A stretch of 64,000 bases of DNA from NCBI RefSeq assembly GCF_001625215.2, contig NC_030387.2, positions 37,161,606 through 37,225,605 on the forward strand, read 5' to 3'. Below, one piece after another: positions 33,879 through 45,069 of this stretch; the stretch's first letter is position 1; every line of letters starts with the position of its first letter. Both the position numbers and the translations under genes were made by a program. The DNA is from Daucus carota subsp. sativus. Lineage: Eukaryota > Streptophyta > Magnoliopsida > Apiales > Apiaceae. The notes beneath the pieces were generated by a model. That model was not told where the DNA came from. It saw only the letters and a program-made list of their open reading frames with translations, and made no database searches.

Positions 33879-34182
33879 CTCCCTCTGTCCCTATTTATCT
33901 GTCCACTTTGGAAGTAAAAATTTGTCCCTATTTATCTGTCCATTTATACTTTCAAAACTAATTTAATGATAGTTTTTCAAATATATCTCCATAATTTCAA
34001 TTTTCAAGGCTTGACTTATTTAAAACTTGGTTGAATTCATGTTTTCAAGACATAAAGTAAGGGTATTCCACTATTTTCAAGATATTAATTAGAGGTATTT
34101 AATGAAAAAGTTCATACAATCAATTATTCCTTGGTACGTGTTTTTTTTTCCAAAATGGACAGATAAAAAGGGACGGAGGGAG
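33879..34182. mobile_element. Stowaway-type MITE
   Basis: The ends are CTCCCTCTGTCCCTATTTAT and GGGACGGAGGGAG, with TA at 33877-33878 and 34183-34184. The length is 304 bp and it is non-coding. It is inserted in the spacer between the lyase gene and MATE gene 1. Confidence 0.88.
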
Positions 34183-34242
34183 TATTATGTGATTAATTAA
34201 ATTAATATATTTTAATTGATAAAAATTATAGGTATTTTTTTA

Positions 34243-34434
34243 GGGTTTGTCTGGTGTGTGCACATGAGCACATGCTAAACACCAAATTCTATAAGTTTGG
34301 TAGATTTTTATTGGTGTGGTTGGTGAATTTGCAGGGGGTCCACCATTATAAAGAAATAGAAACCAATCAAAATGCATCAAACTCATAAAATTTGGTGCTT
34401 AGTGTGCGCTCATGGGCACACATTAGAAAAATTG
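34243..34434. mobile_element. Mutator-like MITE, sister of the 26551 element
   Basis: Length is 192 bp against 193 bp for the 26551 copy, with the same end layout: about 10 bp, then a GTGTG...CACAC palindromic core. The left end is GGGTTTGTCTGGTGTGTG. The 9-bp flanks ATTTTTTTA and TTTTTTTTA agree at 8 of 9 positions. It is more diverged than the 26551 copy. Confidence 0.7.
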
Positions 34435-34922
34435 TTTTTTTTATCATAAATAACATATGTTTATACTTATAAACATTTATTATTATTATTAATATTTTTT
34501 AAAAGAATTATAAAATAACATTAAAAAATGACAGTCATCCTTCTATGCCAATCTCGTGCCGTGGGTTTTAAAAACCCGAATATTTTAAGTATCTGTACTA
34601 AGATATTCTCAGTGAGATAGGGTCTCTTGTCTTTTAATTAACTGTAATAGTAACAAACTCTTGTATGTTGTGCCATCAAAACAATTTTTATATATATCTT
34701 TCTATAAAATGCAGTTACAAAATGAGAATTTTAAAATAAATTTAATGTTATCATTGATGATGCAAATATTTATTGCTTCAGTAGTGAGTAGACTGAGCCC
34801 CTAATGCAAATATTTATTATCTACATCGCGTCAAATTCTTCAAATTTATTATTTTGGTCAAATATGTAATTAATTGTTTTGAAGATGATCAATATCCGTA
34901 AACTTCTAATTTCAAGATATTA

Positions 34923-35258
34923 TAGCATCTCCAACCATGAAGACCCCTTAACTAAAAGGTGAGTTGTACCATGGTGACTTGTTGTCTATAAATTTGTCCA
35001 ACCTCCTATGGATGGTTAAATTTGTCGAACCTCTACAAGTCTGTAAGAAATCTGTAGGAAGATAGCACATCATTTATTACCATATTGAACTGATATATTC
35101 TATTTTAACAATTTAAAATATTAATAACATCCTATTTTTAAATTATAGCCAACCAATATAGCCAATACCATTGAATCTTACAGGTTCAGCAAATTTTACA
35201 TAACGTATTATAGGTACAATTTAGCCAACGATTATAACCAACACCGTTGGAGATGCTC
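34923..35258. mobile_element. PIF/Harbinger-like MITE
   Basis: The ends are TAGCATCTCCAACCATG and, inverted from the right, GAGCATCTCCAACGGTG. TTA lies directly on both sides (34920-34922 and 35259-35261), the Harbinger-type target duplication. It is 336 bp and non-coding. Confidence 0.75.
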
Positions 35259-35897
35259 TTATTTCCAGGTATTTAAAATTTTTTTCATCTGGAATAAGTC
35301 AAAAAATGTAGAAACCAAATATCGGAGATTCTCTTATTAGATGCTGTGTCCATCCCAAATGTGGCAACTTTTCAAGTATTGACCCCTACTGTGTTTTTGT
35401 TTGGTAGCACTATTAGTGGGCTTAATTAAGTATTTAAAGTGCGGGATTCATGCAATAATAACGCTGATTAAACTTTGACCATATTTAAATCAGGATTACT
35501 TGCTTGTAACCATGCAAGTGCATATAAAATATATTGACACAGATTACTTAACAATCTACAATCTGATCCTCATGCCTTGTTTCCACTTATTTCTATTGAA
35601 AATGTAATATAAATCAGTAAGGCACTGCTATAATAGCAATACTTTAAACGACAAATCAAACAACAACTAGGAGATAATTAAGATTATGCAGATTTTGGAA
35701 ACTGATCAACGGAGTTGATTCATGCATGTTTCGTCTGAACTACGGTGCTTGACAGAACTATTGTTTATTGTAACGTCATGACCAGTGCCATGGTGTTATG
35801 GACCCCTAGCTCGTTATATTAGCAAGGTGGATTAGGTTTCGAGGAGATATATAGTAGTGTTCTGCAGAGTGTTTGACTATTTATTGTTATCGAAAAG
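35259..35897. other. Promoter region of MATE gene 1
   Basis: No reading frame of interest. The sequence GATATATAGTAG around 35843 could serve as a TATA element about 50 bp before the start codon. No block shared with the promoters of the other MATE genes was seen. Confidence 0.4.
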
Positions 35898-38232
35898 ATG
35901 GCTGTGCCGGTGAGAGATATGGAGGTGGAGGTGTCAGAGAAGGATGGAGTTGCAAGCTGGAGGGGAACATTGTTCAAGTATGGTGAAGAGCTGAAGAAAA
36001 CGAGTCGTATCGCGGGGCCTATGGTTGCGGTTTCAGTGCTGCAGTACCTGTTGCAGGTGATTTCGGTGGTGATGGTGGGTCATGTCAATCAGCTCACCCT
36101 TGCTGGCGTCGCCATTGCTACTTCTATGACTAATGTCACCGGCTTCAGCCTTCTGGTAAGTACTAATATTACTCTATCTCGCCGTCTTTGGTACTCCCTC
36201 CGTTTGGGACGGAGGGTTTGACACGCATTTCAAGACTCTTATAAAATATGGTGGGACGGAGGTTGTATAATTTATGTTCCGTATATTCTAAATTATAAAC
36301 ATGATATCCTAATATTACTCGGACAAGGCCTCGAGATGTTTATAGAATGGCGCAATACAGGCATTTGTGTTACTGGCACTGACATTCATTTGTAATTAAC
36401 TCTACTCAAGAATGTTGAAGAATAAATCAGTGCATTTAACATTATATGCATATTGCGCTTTCCTTTTAAAAACTTGATGTTATTTTTGCTGAATTAGTAT
36501 CACTGAAAAATTAACAATTGAACGATATTAAACAGTCAGGACTGGTTGGTGGATTGGAAACTCTATGCGGCCAAGCTTATGGAGCAAGGCAATATGATAA
36601 AGTTGGTGTATACACTTGCAGTGCCATAATATCTCTGCTTCTGGTTTGCATCCCTGTATGTGTATTTTGGATTTTCATAGACAAATTCTTGATTTTAATT
36701 GGCCAAGATCATTCGATCTCTCATGAGGCGCGCAAGTATGCCATTTGGGTGATCCCTGCATTATTCAGCAGTGCAATTCTTAAGCCTGTAGTTAGATATC
36801 TGCAGTCCCAGAGTCTGACTCGACCCCTGCTCGCAAGTTCTTTCGTTGTTTTATGCTTCCATGTTCCTCTGTGTTGGGCTCTGATTTTCAAGTTCAAGCT
36901 CGGAACTGTTGGTGCAGCTCTAGCTTTTAGCATGTCTAATTGGTTATATCTAATTTTGCTTGTGTTATATGTAAAATACTCGGCCTCTTGTGAGACCACA
37001 AGAATTTCTTTTACCAGTGAGGCCTTCCTTGTTATCGGGCAATTCTTTAGGTTTGCTGTCCCATCTGCAGTAATGGTCTGGTAAGTATTCATTCTAATTT
37101 CTCTACTGATCCAATTAAGAACATGTAGAGATTTATAATCCTTTTCAACTAACAGCATATGTTCCCTGTTTTTTTCGGACAATGCTGAATCATATGAAGT
37201 CTGAAATGGTGGTCACTTGAAGTGCTTGTTTTGCTGTCTGGCCTTCTGCATAACCCAAAGCTCGAAACTTCAGTTCTTACAATATGGTATATATCTTTGA
37301 TTTTCATAACTATAATATTCTACATTAGTATGCTATCAAATCGTTCTAACTCTCTGCAAAAAATTATTGATCAGCTTAACAATTTCTACATTGCACTTCA
37401 CTTTACCATATGGAATAGGAGCTGCAGCGAGGTACATTCTTGTTCTTTCTTCTGACTACATTAAGTACTATTTTGTATGTTTTTAAATTGAAGTACTCTT
37501 TATATCATGTAGTACTCGCGTTTCAAATGAACTGGGAGCTGGAAATCCGCAAGCAGCTAGAGTGGCTGTATGGACTGTGATATCTCTTGCAGCAGTGGAG
37601 GCTGTAATAGTAAGCACAACACTTTTCTTCTGCCGCAATATATTGGGATATGCTTACAGCAATGATCAGGCAATTGTGAGTTATATTGCGGTGATGACTC
37701 CTCTTATTTGTCTCTCAGTAATCACTGACAGCATACAAGCTGTTATTTCCGGTTAGTCCCTGACACCCCTAAATACATAAAAGCCACGCCTGTGACTTTG
37801 GATACATTATAATGTATAGATCATAAAATTTGGTTTTTGAGATATGCGCGATCAGGTATTGCTAGGGGGAGCGGATGGCAACATATTGGCGCGTATGTGA
37901 ATATCTGTGCATTTTATCTGTTTGGTATACCTATAGCTGTGGTTTTGGGCTTCACCAAGCATATGAATGCAAAAGGGCTTTGGATCGGAATTGTGGTTGG
38001 ATCGATTATACAGTCTACTGTGCTGTTTCTGATAACAAGCTTCACAAATTGGCAGAAGCAGGTCTGCATTTTGAGTGCTATCTAAGCTGAATCAACACTC
38101 TCATCTAATCGAGTAGAATTTAAATCTGTATTATTTTAAAATTTGCAGGCGACCAAGGCAAGCGTTAGGATGTCTAAAGTAGGATCCGCGGTTGAGAACG
38201 AGGAGGAGAGCACGAGGAATGAGGATGTCTGA
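35898..38232 (+). CDS. MATE efflux transporter 1 (DETOXIFICATION family), most diverged of the cluster
   Basis: Seven exons: 35898-36155, 36536-37080, 37200-37286, 37375-37431, 37513-37751, 37856-38061, 38149-38232; 491 aa. MATE carriers move organic cations, flavonoids, alkaloids or acids out of the cytosol in exchange for protons, at the plasma membrane or tonoplast, through 12 helices in two bundles. Family marks seen are NVTGFSLL at the exon 1 end, [36 protein letters not shown] and GLWIGI with TNWQKQ. It differs from the other copies in its N-terminus ([17 protein letters not shown]), in using SGLVGG instead of FGMASA at the exon 2 start, and in a longer charged tail ([12 protein letters not shown]). 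Exons 2-6 nonetheless have exactly the same lengths as in genes 2-5. The substrate is unknown. Confidence 0.93.
36194..36265. mobile_element. Short Stowaway fragment in MATE 1 intron 1
   Basis: CTCCCTCCGTTTGGGACGGAGG followed about 30 bp later by GTGGGACGGAGG, with TA on both sides; here quoted as CTCCCTCCG and GGGACGGAGG. At about 72 bp it is far shorter than full copies, so it is internally deleted. Confidence 0.55.
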
Positions 38233-39292
38233 ATTAGGATCCAGGGTTGAGAACTAATAGGAGAGCATCACTTGTAGTTTCATGCTCGAGACTGCATCGT
38301 TGCAGTAGAACATTTGTACGCTACAGACCACAGGAGTACTTGTAAAATGCAGCTCCAGTGCTAGCTCATTGGTCACCTAGTATGTACAGGTCATGAAATA
38401 AGATCAAAATTTGCGAAAGTGATAATGTTTTACAAGTACTCTATTTGCACACAACGTATTACATGAAGTTATGAACAACCATGGTAATTATATTGGTATC
38501 CCCTCTCTTATATAACATCCAAACACACGAACTCAAACAATCCTCCGGCTTTCGAAATATCATTATTGCAAAAATCTTGCTCCTTTTTTATGGTTTGCAG
38601 GAGCTTGAAGCGTGCCTTATCAGGGGAGTTTTTAGACTTGCGTTCAGAAATAAGGGCTTATTTCCGGACAAAAGTACATAAAACTTTACTATATTCTGAA
38701 ATAAGCTCTTTAAATTTGTCAAATAACGAATATAAAACACCTCTTTAACATTTATATCTAAAAATTATTGAAAAATACATTTTCTTTGAAATAAGGACTT
38801 ATTTTTTAAAATAAGCTGTTATGCATATAAATGGGTCCGGAAAATGTTGGATTTGGACTTTTGCGTGGGAGAAGGTCCAGCACTTCTCGCTGCATTTATT
38901 AAAACGTGCGACACGTCCATGAATTTCAATCGTACTAACGACTGGTATATGCTAAGGTTGAGATACAGCTTGGCTACGACACGTCTTTGTTCAGTACTGA
39001 CAAATTGACGATGGTTTTCTCCAGCTAGTAAACTCAATCCGTTACGAACACGAACAACAATGCAATAATTATATAAATTTACTAAAAATAGATTGCCTTG
39101 GAGTATATGCAAGATGCAACTCAGAGTGTGAAGTTCGATGTTTTAAAAAACAGTTGTCAGGGTTTTGGAAGTACTAGTTTTAATAAGGTAGTAGTTGAGT
39201 TTGTCTCCTGGAATGTCTTTCGAGGTAGCTAGTTAAATAAACGAGACCCCGGAAGTAGAGACGTGAGAGGAGGGTCACGGAGTAGTACTAGA
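38233..39292. other. MATE 1 to MATE 2 spacer
   Basis: 38233-38882 is the 3' flank of MATE 1 with no gene. From 38883 the sequence is the first copy of the 984-bp duplicated promoter and exon block. Antisense frames here are not supported by any family resemblance. Confidence 0.6.
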
Positions 39293-40850
39293 ATGGATGA
39301 GCTCCTGGTTGAGACGGGCACTGATGGCCCGAGAAATGGAGGAGCGGTGAGTGAGATGAAGAAGGTGAGTTACATAGCAATGCCTATGATAGTCACCACT
39401 GTTTCTCAGAACATGGTGAGGGTCATTTCTATGATGATGATTGGGCACCTCGGGGAGCTCTCGCTTTCGGGTGCTGCCATTGCTACTTCTCTCACGAACG
39501 TCACGGGCTTCAGTCTTCTGGTATCATCTATGTCATTCAGATTTGCCTTCTTGCTTCATTTATTTATTACTGTACAAGATTGTTTATGTAATCCTACTGG
39601 TATTTGATTAGCTGGCTGCTCTATCCAGTGATGAAAATGCTTCATGCACAACATTGGTTACAAAATCTTAACGTTAATGACCTATGACGGGAGTAGTGCT
39701 GGAAACTACCCGGTTTTGTTGGAGTACAAAATTTATGTGCTAGGGATAATTGAGTCCAGTCGAGTCGAGCACGAGAGACTCGAGTTCGAGTTAGACCGAG
39801 CTGCAAATTTCGAGAATTCGGCTTACTAGACTTACAAATATTGTTACTAGTAATTTGAATCTCGAGCTTCTCGCTGCATTTATTAAAACGTGCGACACGT
39901 CCATGAATTTCAATCGTACTAACGACTGGTATATGCTAAGGTTGAGATACAGCTTGGCTACGACACGTCTTTGTTCAGTACTGACAAATTGACGATGGTT
40001 TTCTCCAGCTAGTAAACTCAATCCGTTACGAACACGAACAACAATGCAATAATTATATAAATTTACTAAAAATAGATTGCCTTGGAGTATATGCAAGATG
40101 CAACTCAGAGTGTGAAGTTCGATGTTTTAAAAAACAGTTGTCAGGGTTTTGGAAGTACTAGTTTTAATAAGGTAGTAGTTGAGTTTGTCTCCTGGAATGT
40201 CTTTCGAGGTAGCTAGTTAAATAAACGAGACCCCGGAAGTAGAGACGTGAGAGGAGGGTCACGGAGTAGTACTAGAATGGATGAGCTCCTGGTTGAGACG
40301 GGCACTGATGGCCCGAGAAATGGAGGAGCGGTGAGTGAGATGAAGAAGGTGAGTTACATAGCAATGCCTATGATAGTCACCACTGTTTCTCAGAACATGG
40401 TGAGGGTCATTTCTATGATGATGATTGGGCACCTCGGGGAGCTCTCGCTTTCGGGTGCTGCCATTGCTACTTCTCTCACGAACGTCACGGGCTTCAGTCT
40501 TCTGGTATCATCTATGTCATTCAGATTTGCCTTCTTGCTTCATTTATTTATTACTGTACAAGATTGTTTATGTAATCCTACTGGTATTTGATTAGCTGGC
40601 TGCTCTATCCAGTGATGAAAATGCTTCATGCACAACATTGGTTACAAAATCTTAACGTTAATGACCTATGACGGGAGTAGTGCTGGAAACTACCCGGTTT
40701 TGTTGGAGTACAAAATTTATGTGCTAGGGATAATTGAGTCCAGTCGAGTCGAGCACGAGAGACTCGAGTTCGAGTTAGACCGAGCTGCAAATTTCGAGAA
40801 TTCGGCTTACTAGACTTACAAATATTGTTACTAGTAATTTGAATCTCGAG
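38883..40850 (+). repeat. 984-bp tandem duplication: promoter and first exon of MATE 2
   Basis: Unit A is 38883-39866 and unit B 39867-40850, directly abutting. I compared them by eye and saw no difference. Each holds about 410 bp of upstream DNA, the complete first exon and about 345 bp of intron 1. The junction shares only the short word CTT with the sequence after unit B, consistent with end joining or slippage rather than repeat-mediated crossing over. Confidence 0.92.
39293..39520 (+). other. Extra upstream copy of MATE 2 exon 1
   Basis: This 76-codon exon equals the one at 40277-40504, from the ATG ([17 protein letters not shown]) to NVTGFSLL and its GT donor. It has its own copy of the promoter. 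If transcribed, it could splice to exon 2 at 41331 and skip the second copy, giving the same protein. It could also be an assembly error; see findings. Confidence 0.8.
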
Positions 40851-43020
40851 CTTAATTTGATGAAGTATTTGAAACCGACATGTTTGATTCATTTACACCC
40901 CTGCATGACTAGGTTGTATGAGTGTTTATCTACTTAACCTAATGGTTGCCGATTCATGATATTCCGAAACAATATATATACGACATAAATTCATTTTTTT
41001 ACTGATAACAAGATCTAACTAATCCTCCATCTCCTGCTACATATATAATATCATAGGCCAAACGTGTTCCCTGTCCTGCAATTATATTTCTCCGATCCCA
41101 CGTGAGATGAGATCACTTTTTAAGTAAATCAATGAAAAAGAACACTAAACTGTTGAGAGGGTGTCCATCCAAGTCTCACGAGAACGGATAATATCATACT
41201 AATGTGCTCTAGCAGCGGATGAATTCCTCACATTTCTAAAGCAGATGTAATTTTCACTTTATAACGCGATTATAGAAGAAATGCAGTGTTGATAATATCT
41301 GTGAATCAACTTGTTTTGTATGGCAATTAGTTTGGAATGGCAAGTGCTCTGGAAACACTATGTGGTCAAGCTTATGGAGCGCGGCAATACCATATGATAG
41401 GAACCTATACCTATGGAGCCATCATATCTCTCCTTTTAGTTTGTGTACCGATATCTATTCTATGGATCTTCACAGAAGAATTTCTTGTAATGATCGGTCA
41501 AGACCCTTCAATTTCACACGAAGCTGGCATTTACTCAATTTGGCTGATCCCCGCGCTATTTCCCTTTGCAATTCTCCAATTGCTGGTCCGGTACTTGCTG
41601 ACCCAAAGTTTGTTATATCCAATGCTTTTAAGCTCGGTTGCTGCTCTACTATTCCACATACCTCTATCTTGGGTGTTAATATACAAGTTTGAATTTGGAA
41701 GTGGCGGAGCAGCGTTAGGCATTGGTTTGTCGTACTGGCTTAATGTGATCCTGCTCTGGGGTTATGTGAAGTTCACACCATCATGTGAAAAGACCAGGAT
41801 CTTGTTCTCCAAGGATGTCTTTCCAAGCATCAGAGAATTCTTCCGATTTGGCATCCCTTCTGCTGTCATGATATGGTAAATGATTTCCATTCTTTCGTAT
41901 CAATATTGTTTTTTAAGTTTCAACTCGCGCCTTGTTCTGTATGATCTGATTATATATACCGGCAATGAACAGTCTTGAGTGGTGGTCATATGAGCTTGTT
42001 ATATTGCTCTCCGGCCTTTTGCCAGATCCTCAACTTGAGACTTCAGTGCTGTCTATATGGTATGCCTGTCTCCATACTGTAGCCTTTAATATTATGAACC
42101 TGAATCGGTAGTAGGAACTGTACTGATTAGCTGTTCAAATCGTTTTTGATGAATAGTCTTACGATTGCTGCACTGCACTACTACATCCCATATTCTTTCG
42201 GTGCTGGTGCAAGGTATGTCTCAAAACTTGATGTCTGTACATTGGTTTGTATGTGGTTGATATTCTGATTATATGATTCTTGCTTGTGTATGTTGAATGT
42301 TTTTTAGCACACGGGTCTCGAATGAATTAGGTGCAGGGCATCCAGAGGCAGCTAAACTGGCTGCCTGGGTTGCAACATTTCTTGCAGCTATAGAGGTAGT
42401 CATAGCAAGCACAATTCTCTTCAGCTGCAGGTCTATAGTGGGATATGCTTTTGGGGAAGAGAAAGAAATCGCGAATTATGTCAGAGAAATGACTCCTCTG
42501 CTAAGTCTTTGCCTTGTGGTGGACTGCTTCCAAGCAATGTTTTGTGGTTATTCTCATCTCTCTTTCTCCGCTCCATAAATTTTGGCTTCAAACAGTTTGC
42601 TCGTGAATGACTATATCTTCTTGAATCAGGTGTGGCCAGAGGGACCGGGTGGCAGCATCTAGGAGCCTATGTGAACCTCGGAGCATATTACGTGGGTGGA
42701 ATTCCTATTGCATGCATGTTGGCTTTCGTTTTCAATTGGAGAGGGAAGGGGCTCTGGATCGGTTTAACAATTGGATCATTGCTGCAAACTTGCATGCTAA
42801 TGATGATCACATTCTTCACCGATTGGAAGAAGCAGGTTCCTCACTAAATAATCACATCCACTGTAGTTTTACAATCTTTTCTTGCTGTTAAAATGTTTAG
42901 CTCTATATTAGAATATGCAGACGCCTTTGAACTGAAAATGTTTTGAAAACATGGGTATTGCAGGCAAGAGAAGCAAGGGAGAGGCTATTTGAGGGGAGAT
43001 CTCAGCTAACAATCGAATGA
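40277..43020 (+). CDS. MATE efflux transporter 2 (DETOXIFICATION family)
   Basis: Seven exons: 40277-40504, 41331-41875, 41973-42059, 42157-42213, 42308-42546, 42630-42835, 42964-43020; 472 aa, slightly shorter at the N-terminus than its sisters. The ATG at 40277 is chosen because the in-frame codon further upstream is not ATG. A hydrophobic 12-helix protein carries [72 protein letters not shown] and [13 protein letters not shown]. It is a proton-coupled exporter by family; the substrate is unknown. Exon 1 and the promoter exist in a second copy upstream. Intron 1 (40505-41330) is plain AT-rich DNA. It belongs with genes 3-5 in one recent clade, whereas gene 1 stands apart. Confidence 0.94.
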
Positions 43021-43262
43021 GCTAAGATGAATAATAAGTTTTCTGATAAGAAGTTTTGACCGAACTAATATTTGGAAGTTGAACTATAATGCTTCCATAG
43101 ATGTTTATGATATAATGCAAATTTATAATTAGATGATTGAACGTGATGCATGAGGTGACAATGGTCATAAACAGGTGAGATCCAGTTTCAAACTTTAACG
43201 ATGAATGAACAATGTAGTTAATGTTATTAATGCAAAATAGACTGCAATTCTTATTAAGCGCG
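43021..43262. other. MATE 2 3' flank
   Basis: 3' untranslated region and flank, with no gene. The words TTAGATGATTGAACGTGATG and GAGATCCAG recur in weaker form before MATE 4 (about 49640-49690), marking the edge of the repeated unit. Confidence 0.45.
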
Positions 43263-43530
43263 GCAAAGTATGTTGCAACAGTCATTAGTCCGATCCCAGC
43301 TCATTAAATAACGTGTGCAGATGAAGGTAGCAACTGAGTAGGTCTGGTTTCCAGGTGATCTCGTCACTTATTAGTACTTATTATCGGGTTCTTTTCATCT
43401 TTGAGCACGATAAACATCTTTCCTCAGAACCTCAACTCATTGTTCTTAAACGTTCTTGGGTTGTCTCTGGTTAAATACACTAAAGATGGAAGAGCCACTG
43501 CTTGAGACGACTTAATATATGCGTGTCTTT
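43263..43530 (+). pseudogene. Collapsed MATE copy: promoter block and first codons only
   Basis: 43263-43375 matches the promoter blocks at 45430 and 49790 (GTATGTTGCAACAGTC, GTAGCAACTGAGTAGGT). At 43486 an ATG opens MEEPLLETT, the start of MATE genes 4-6, and then meets a stop codon. What follows matches the downstream block found after genes 3 and 4, not exon 1. So almost the whole gene between its start and its 3' flank is gone, as expected after unequal crossing over or a large deletion. Confidence 0.75.
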
Positions 43531-43840
43531 ACGACTCTCCTCTCGTGTGCTGCAGTTATAGTGATATCAACCGCGTTATAAATGTTCAAGCAGCATTTAG
43601 GTTTCTTACGTGCATCATATTAAGACAGGTTCAGCCAATGAGGTGCAAAGTTAAGGTACATTAAAGTGCATTTTATGGGCAAAGTTTCATGTGAAATTAA
43701 AGCCAGTCACAGACACTTCCAGATTCATTTTCTGGAGGGACCTCTTTTAAATGACCATCACTGATGACATGATCATCGATTCCTCATATATAAATAGCAC
43801 TACAGCTATCAAACTTTTTTATAATCAAGCTGGCTGTGAC
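43518..43840. repeat. Cluster-specific downstream block, copy 1
   Basis: Shares ACCGCGTTATAAATGTT, GGTGCAAAGTTAAGG, AAAGCCAGTCACAGA, TTTTCTGGAGGGACCTC and GCACTACAGCTATCAAACTT with copies at about 48155-48480 and, shorter, 52395-52625. Each lies a few hundred bp after a MATE gene or MATE remnant, so it is part of the ancestral duplication unit. Confidence 0.8.
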
Positions 43841-44112
43841 TAATAGTATGTGGTTGTTGCTGGGGCCTTGGGGCTGAAGTTGTGTTTATAATCAAGTTGA
43901 TTCTTCAGAAAAAACTCAAAATTCTAAGTTTGCAGCGTCAGAACTGTTATTCTAAGTCTTAAATATTTTTGTAATATGTTAAGGGCTTTGATAACCATTG
44001 ATAACCAACAAAGAGTTACATAATCATTCAGGATTTAAAAATAACTTATGCCTGTCCATTAAAACGAATCCAAAAAACACATCTCATGATTTAATTGACT
44101 ATAATTTTATTT

Positions 44113-45069
44113 AGACTTAATTACCCAAAAAACTATATAACTATCATGTTTTTTTCAATTTAACCACAATAGTATATTTGTTGCAGGATAATGCAAGTAA
44201 CTTTAAAAAAATTTATTTTAAAAACCCAATCTCACTAGTTCATAACCATAGTTAAGTTAAAATTAAGATGGTGCCACATATATTATCAAGTTATTAATTA
44301 AATTATTTAGTACATGGGTTTTATTAATACTTTTACTATCTCATTAAGGGTCAAAATCCTAATTCACAATCAACACAGAGCGTACTAAAACTTATGTTCG
44401 AAGGCGACGATGTTAGTGTGATTTTTTGAAACCACCATCTATCAGGTACTGTATATCGATTATTTATCATGCGGTTTATATTAATTTATATCGAATTGAT
44501 AATTTTATTTATGAAAAAATAGATTTTTTCGCCACCAAACTTATTGTGTATTTAGAAATTTAGCATTAAACTATGATTTTTTTGTCACTGATGTTAGGTT
44601 CGGATTTTTTTTGTCACTAATGTTAGATTCGGATTTGATTATTAACACTATATTATTCTTTTTAGCATTATTAAAATATTGTGGTAGTTTGCAATATTTT
44701 GGTGATCTGATAACGAGAGTTTGACATGTATTGTAATACTTATAAAAAAAATAGTTTCATAAATTATTTTTTCTAAATAAAAATTTATCACTTGAATTTT
44801 TATACACAAAAAGAAAATGTAAATATATCTGACTTTTTATGTATGTATAATAAATTATGTAAAATTTTAAAATTAAATTAAAAAAATTGATGTGTTGTGC
44901 TGTGTGCGGCATTCATGTCAGCTATGAAATAACTATGGTTAGAGATTCATTAAAATTGGGTTACAAATTGATTTTGTATACTTAGTTGCATGATTCAGCA
45001 ACAAAAACAGTTTTATGGTTAAAATGAAAAAATCACATAAGTTTAATAGTTTTTTTGGTAATTAAGTCT
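44113..45069. mobile_element. 957-bp element with about 95-bp terminal inverted repeats
   Basis: The left end AGACTTAATTACCCAAAAAA and the right end, inverted, AGACTTAATTACCAAAAAAA continue as imperfect inverted copies for about 95 bp, through AACCACAATAGTATATTTGT against AACCATAAAACTGTTTTTGT. TTTATTT sits directly on both sides (44106-44112 and 45070-45076). The interior is AT-rich and non-coding, with a small tandem repeat (TTTTTGTCACTGATGTTAG and TTTTTGTCACTAATGTTAG near 44580-44630). Long inverted ends fit a non-autonomous Mutator-like element; the short target duplication leaves the superfamily open. Confidence 0.7.

Noticed and set aside
38819-40096. Two near-identical minus-strand frames of about 100 aa
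   Set aside because: They are duplicated only because the 984-bp block is duplicated. The protein resembles nothing known and lies antisense in a promoter region.
43263-43530. Functional short peptide gene from the MEEPLLETT start
   Set aside because: Nine codons followed by stop match a MATE start; the context shows a collapsed gene rather than a peptide gene.
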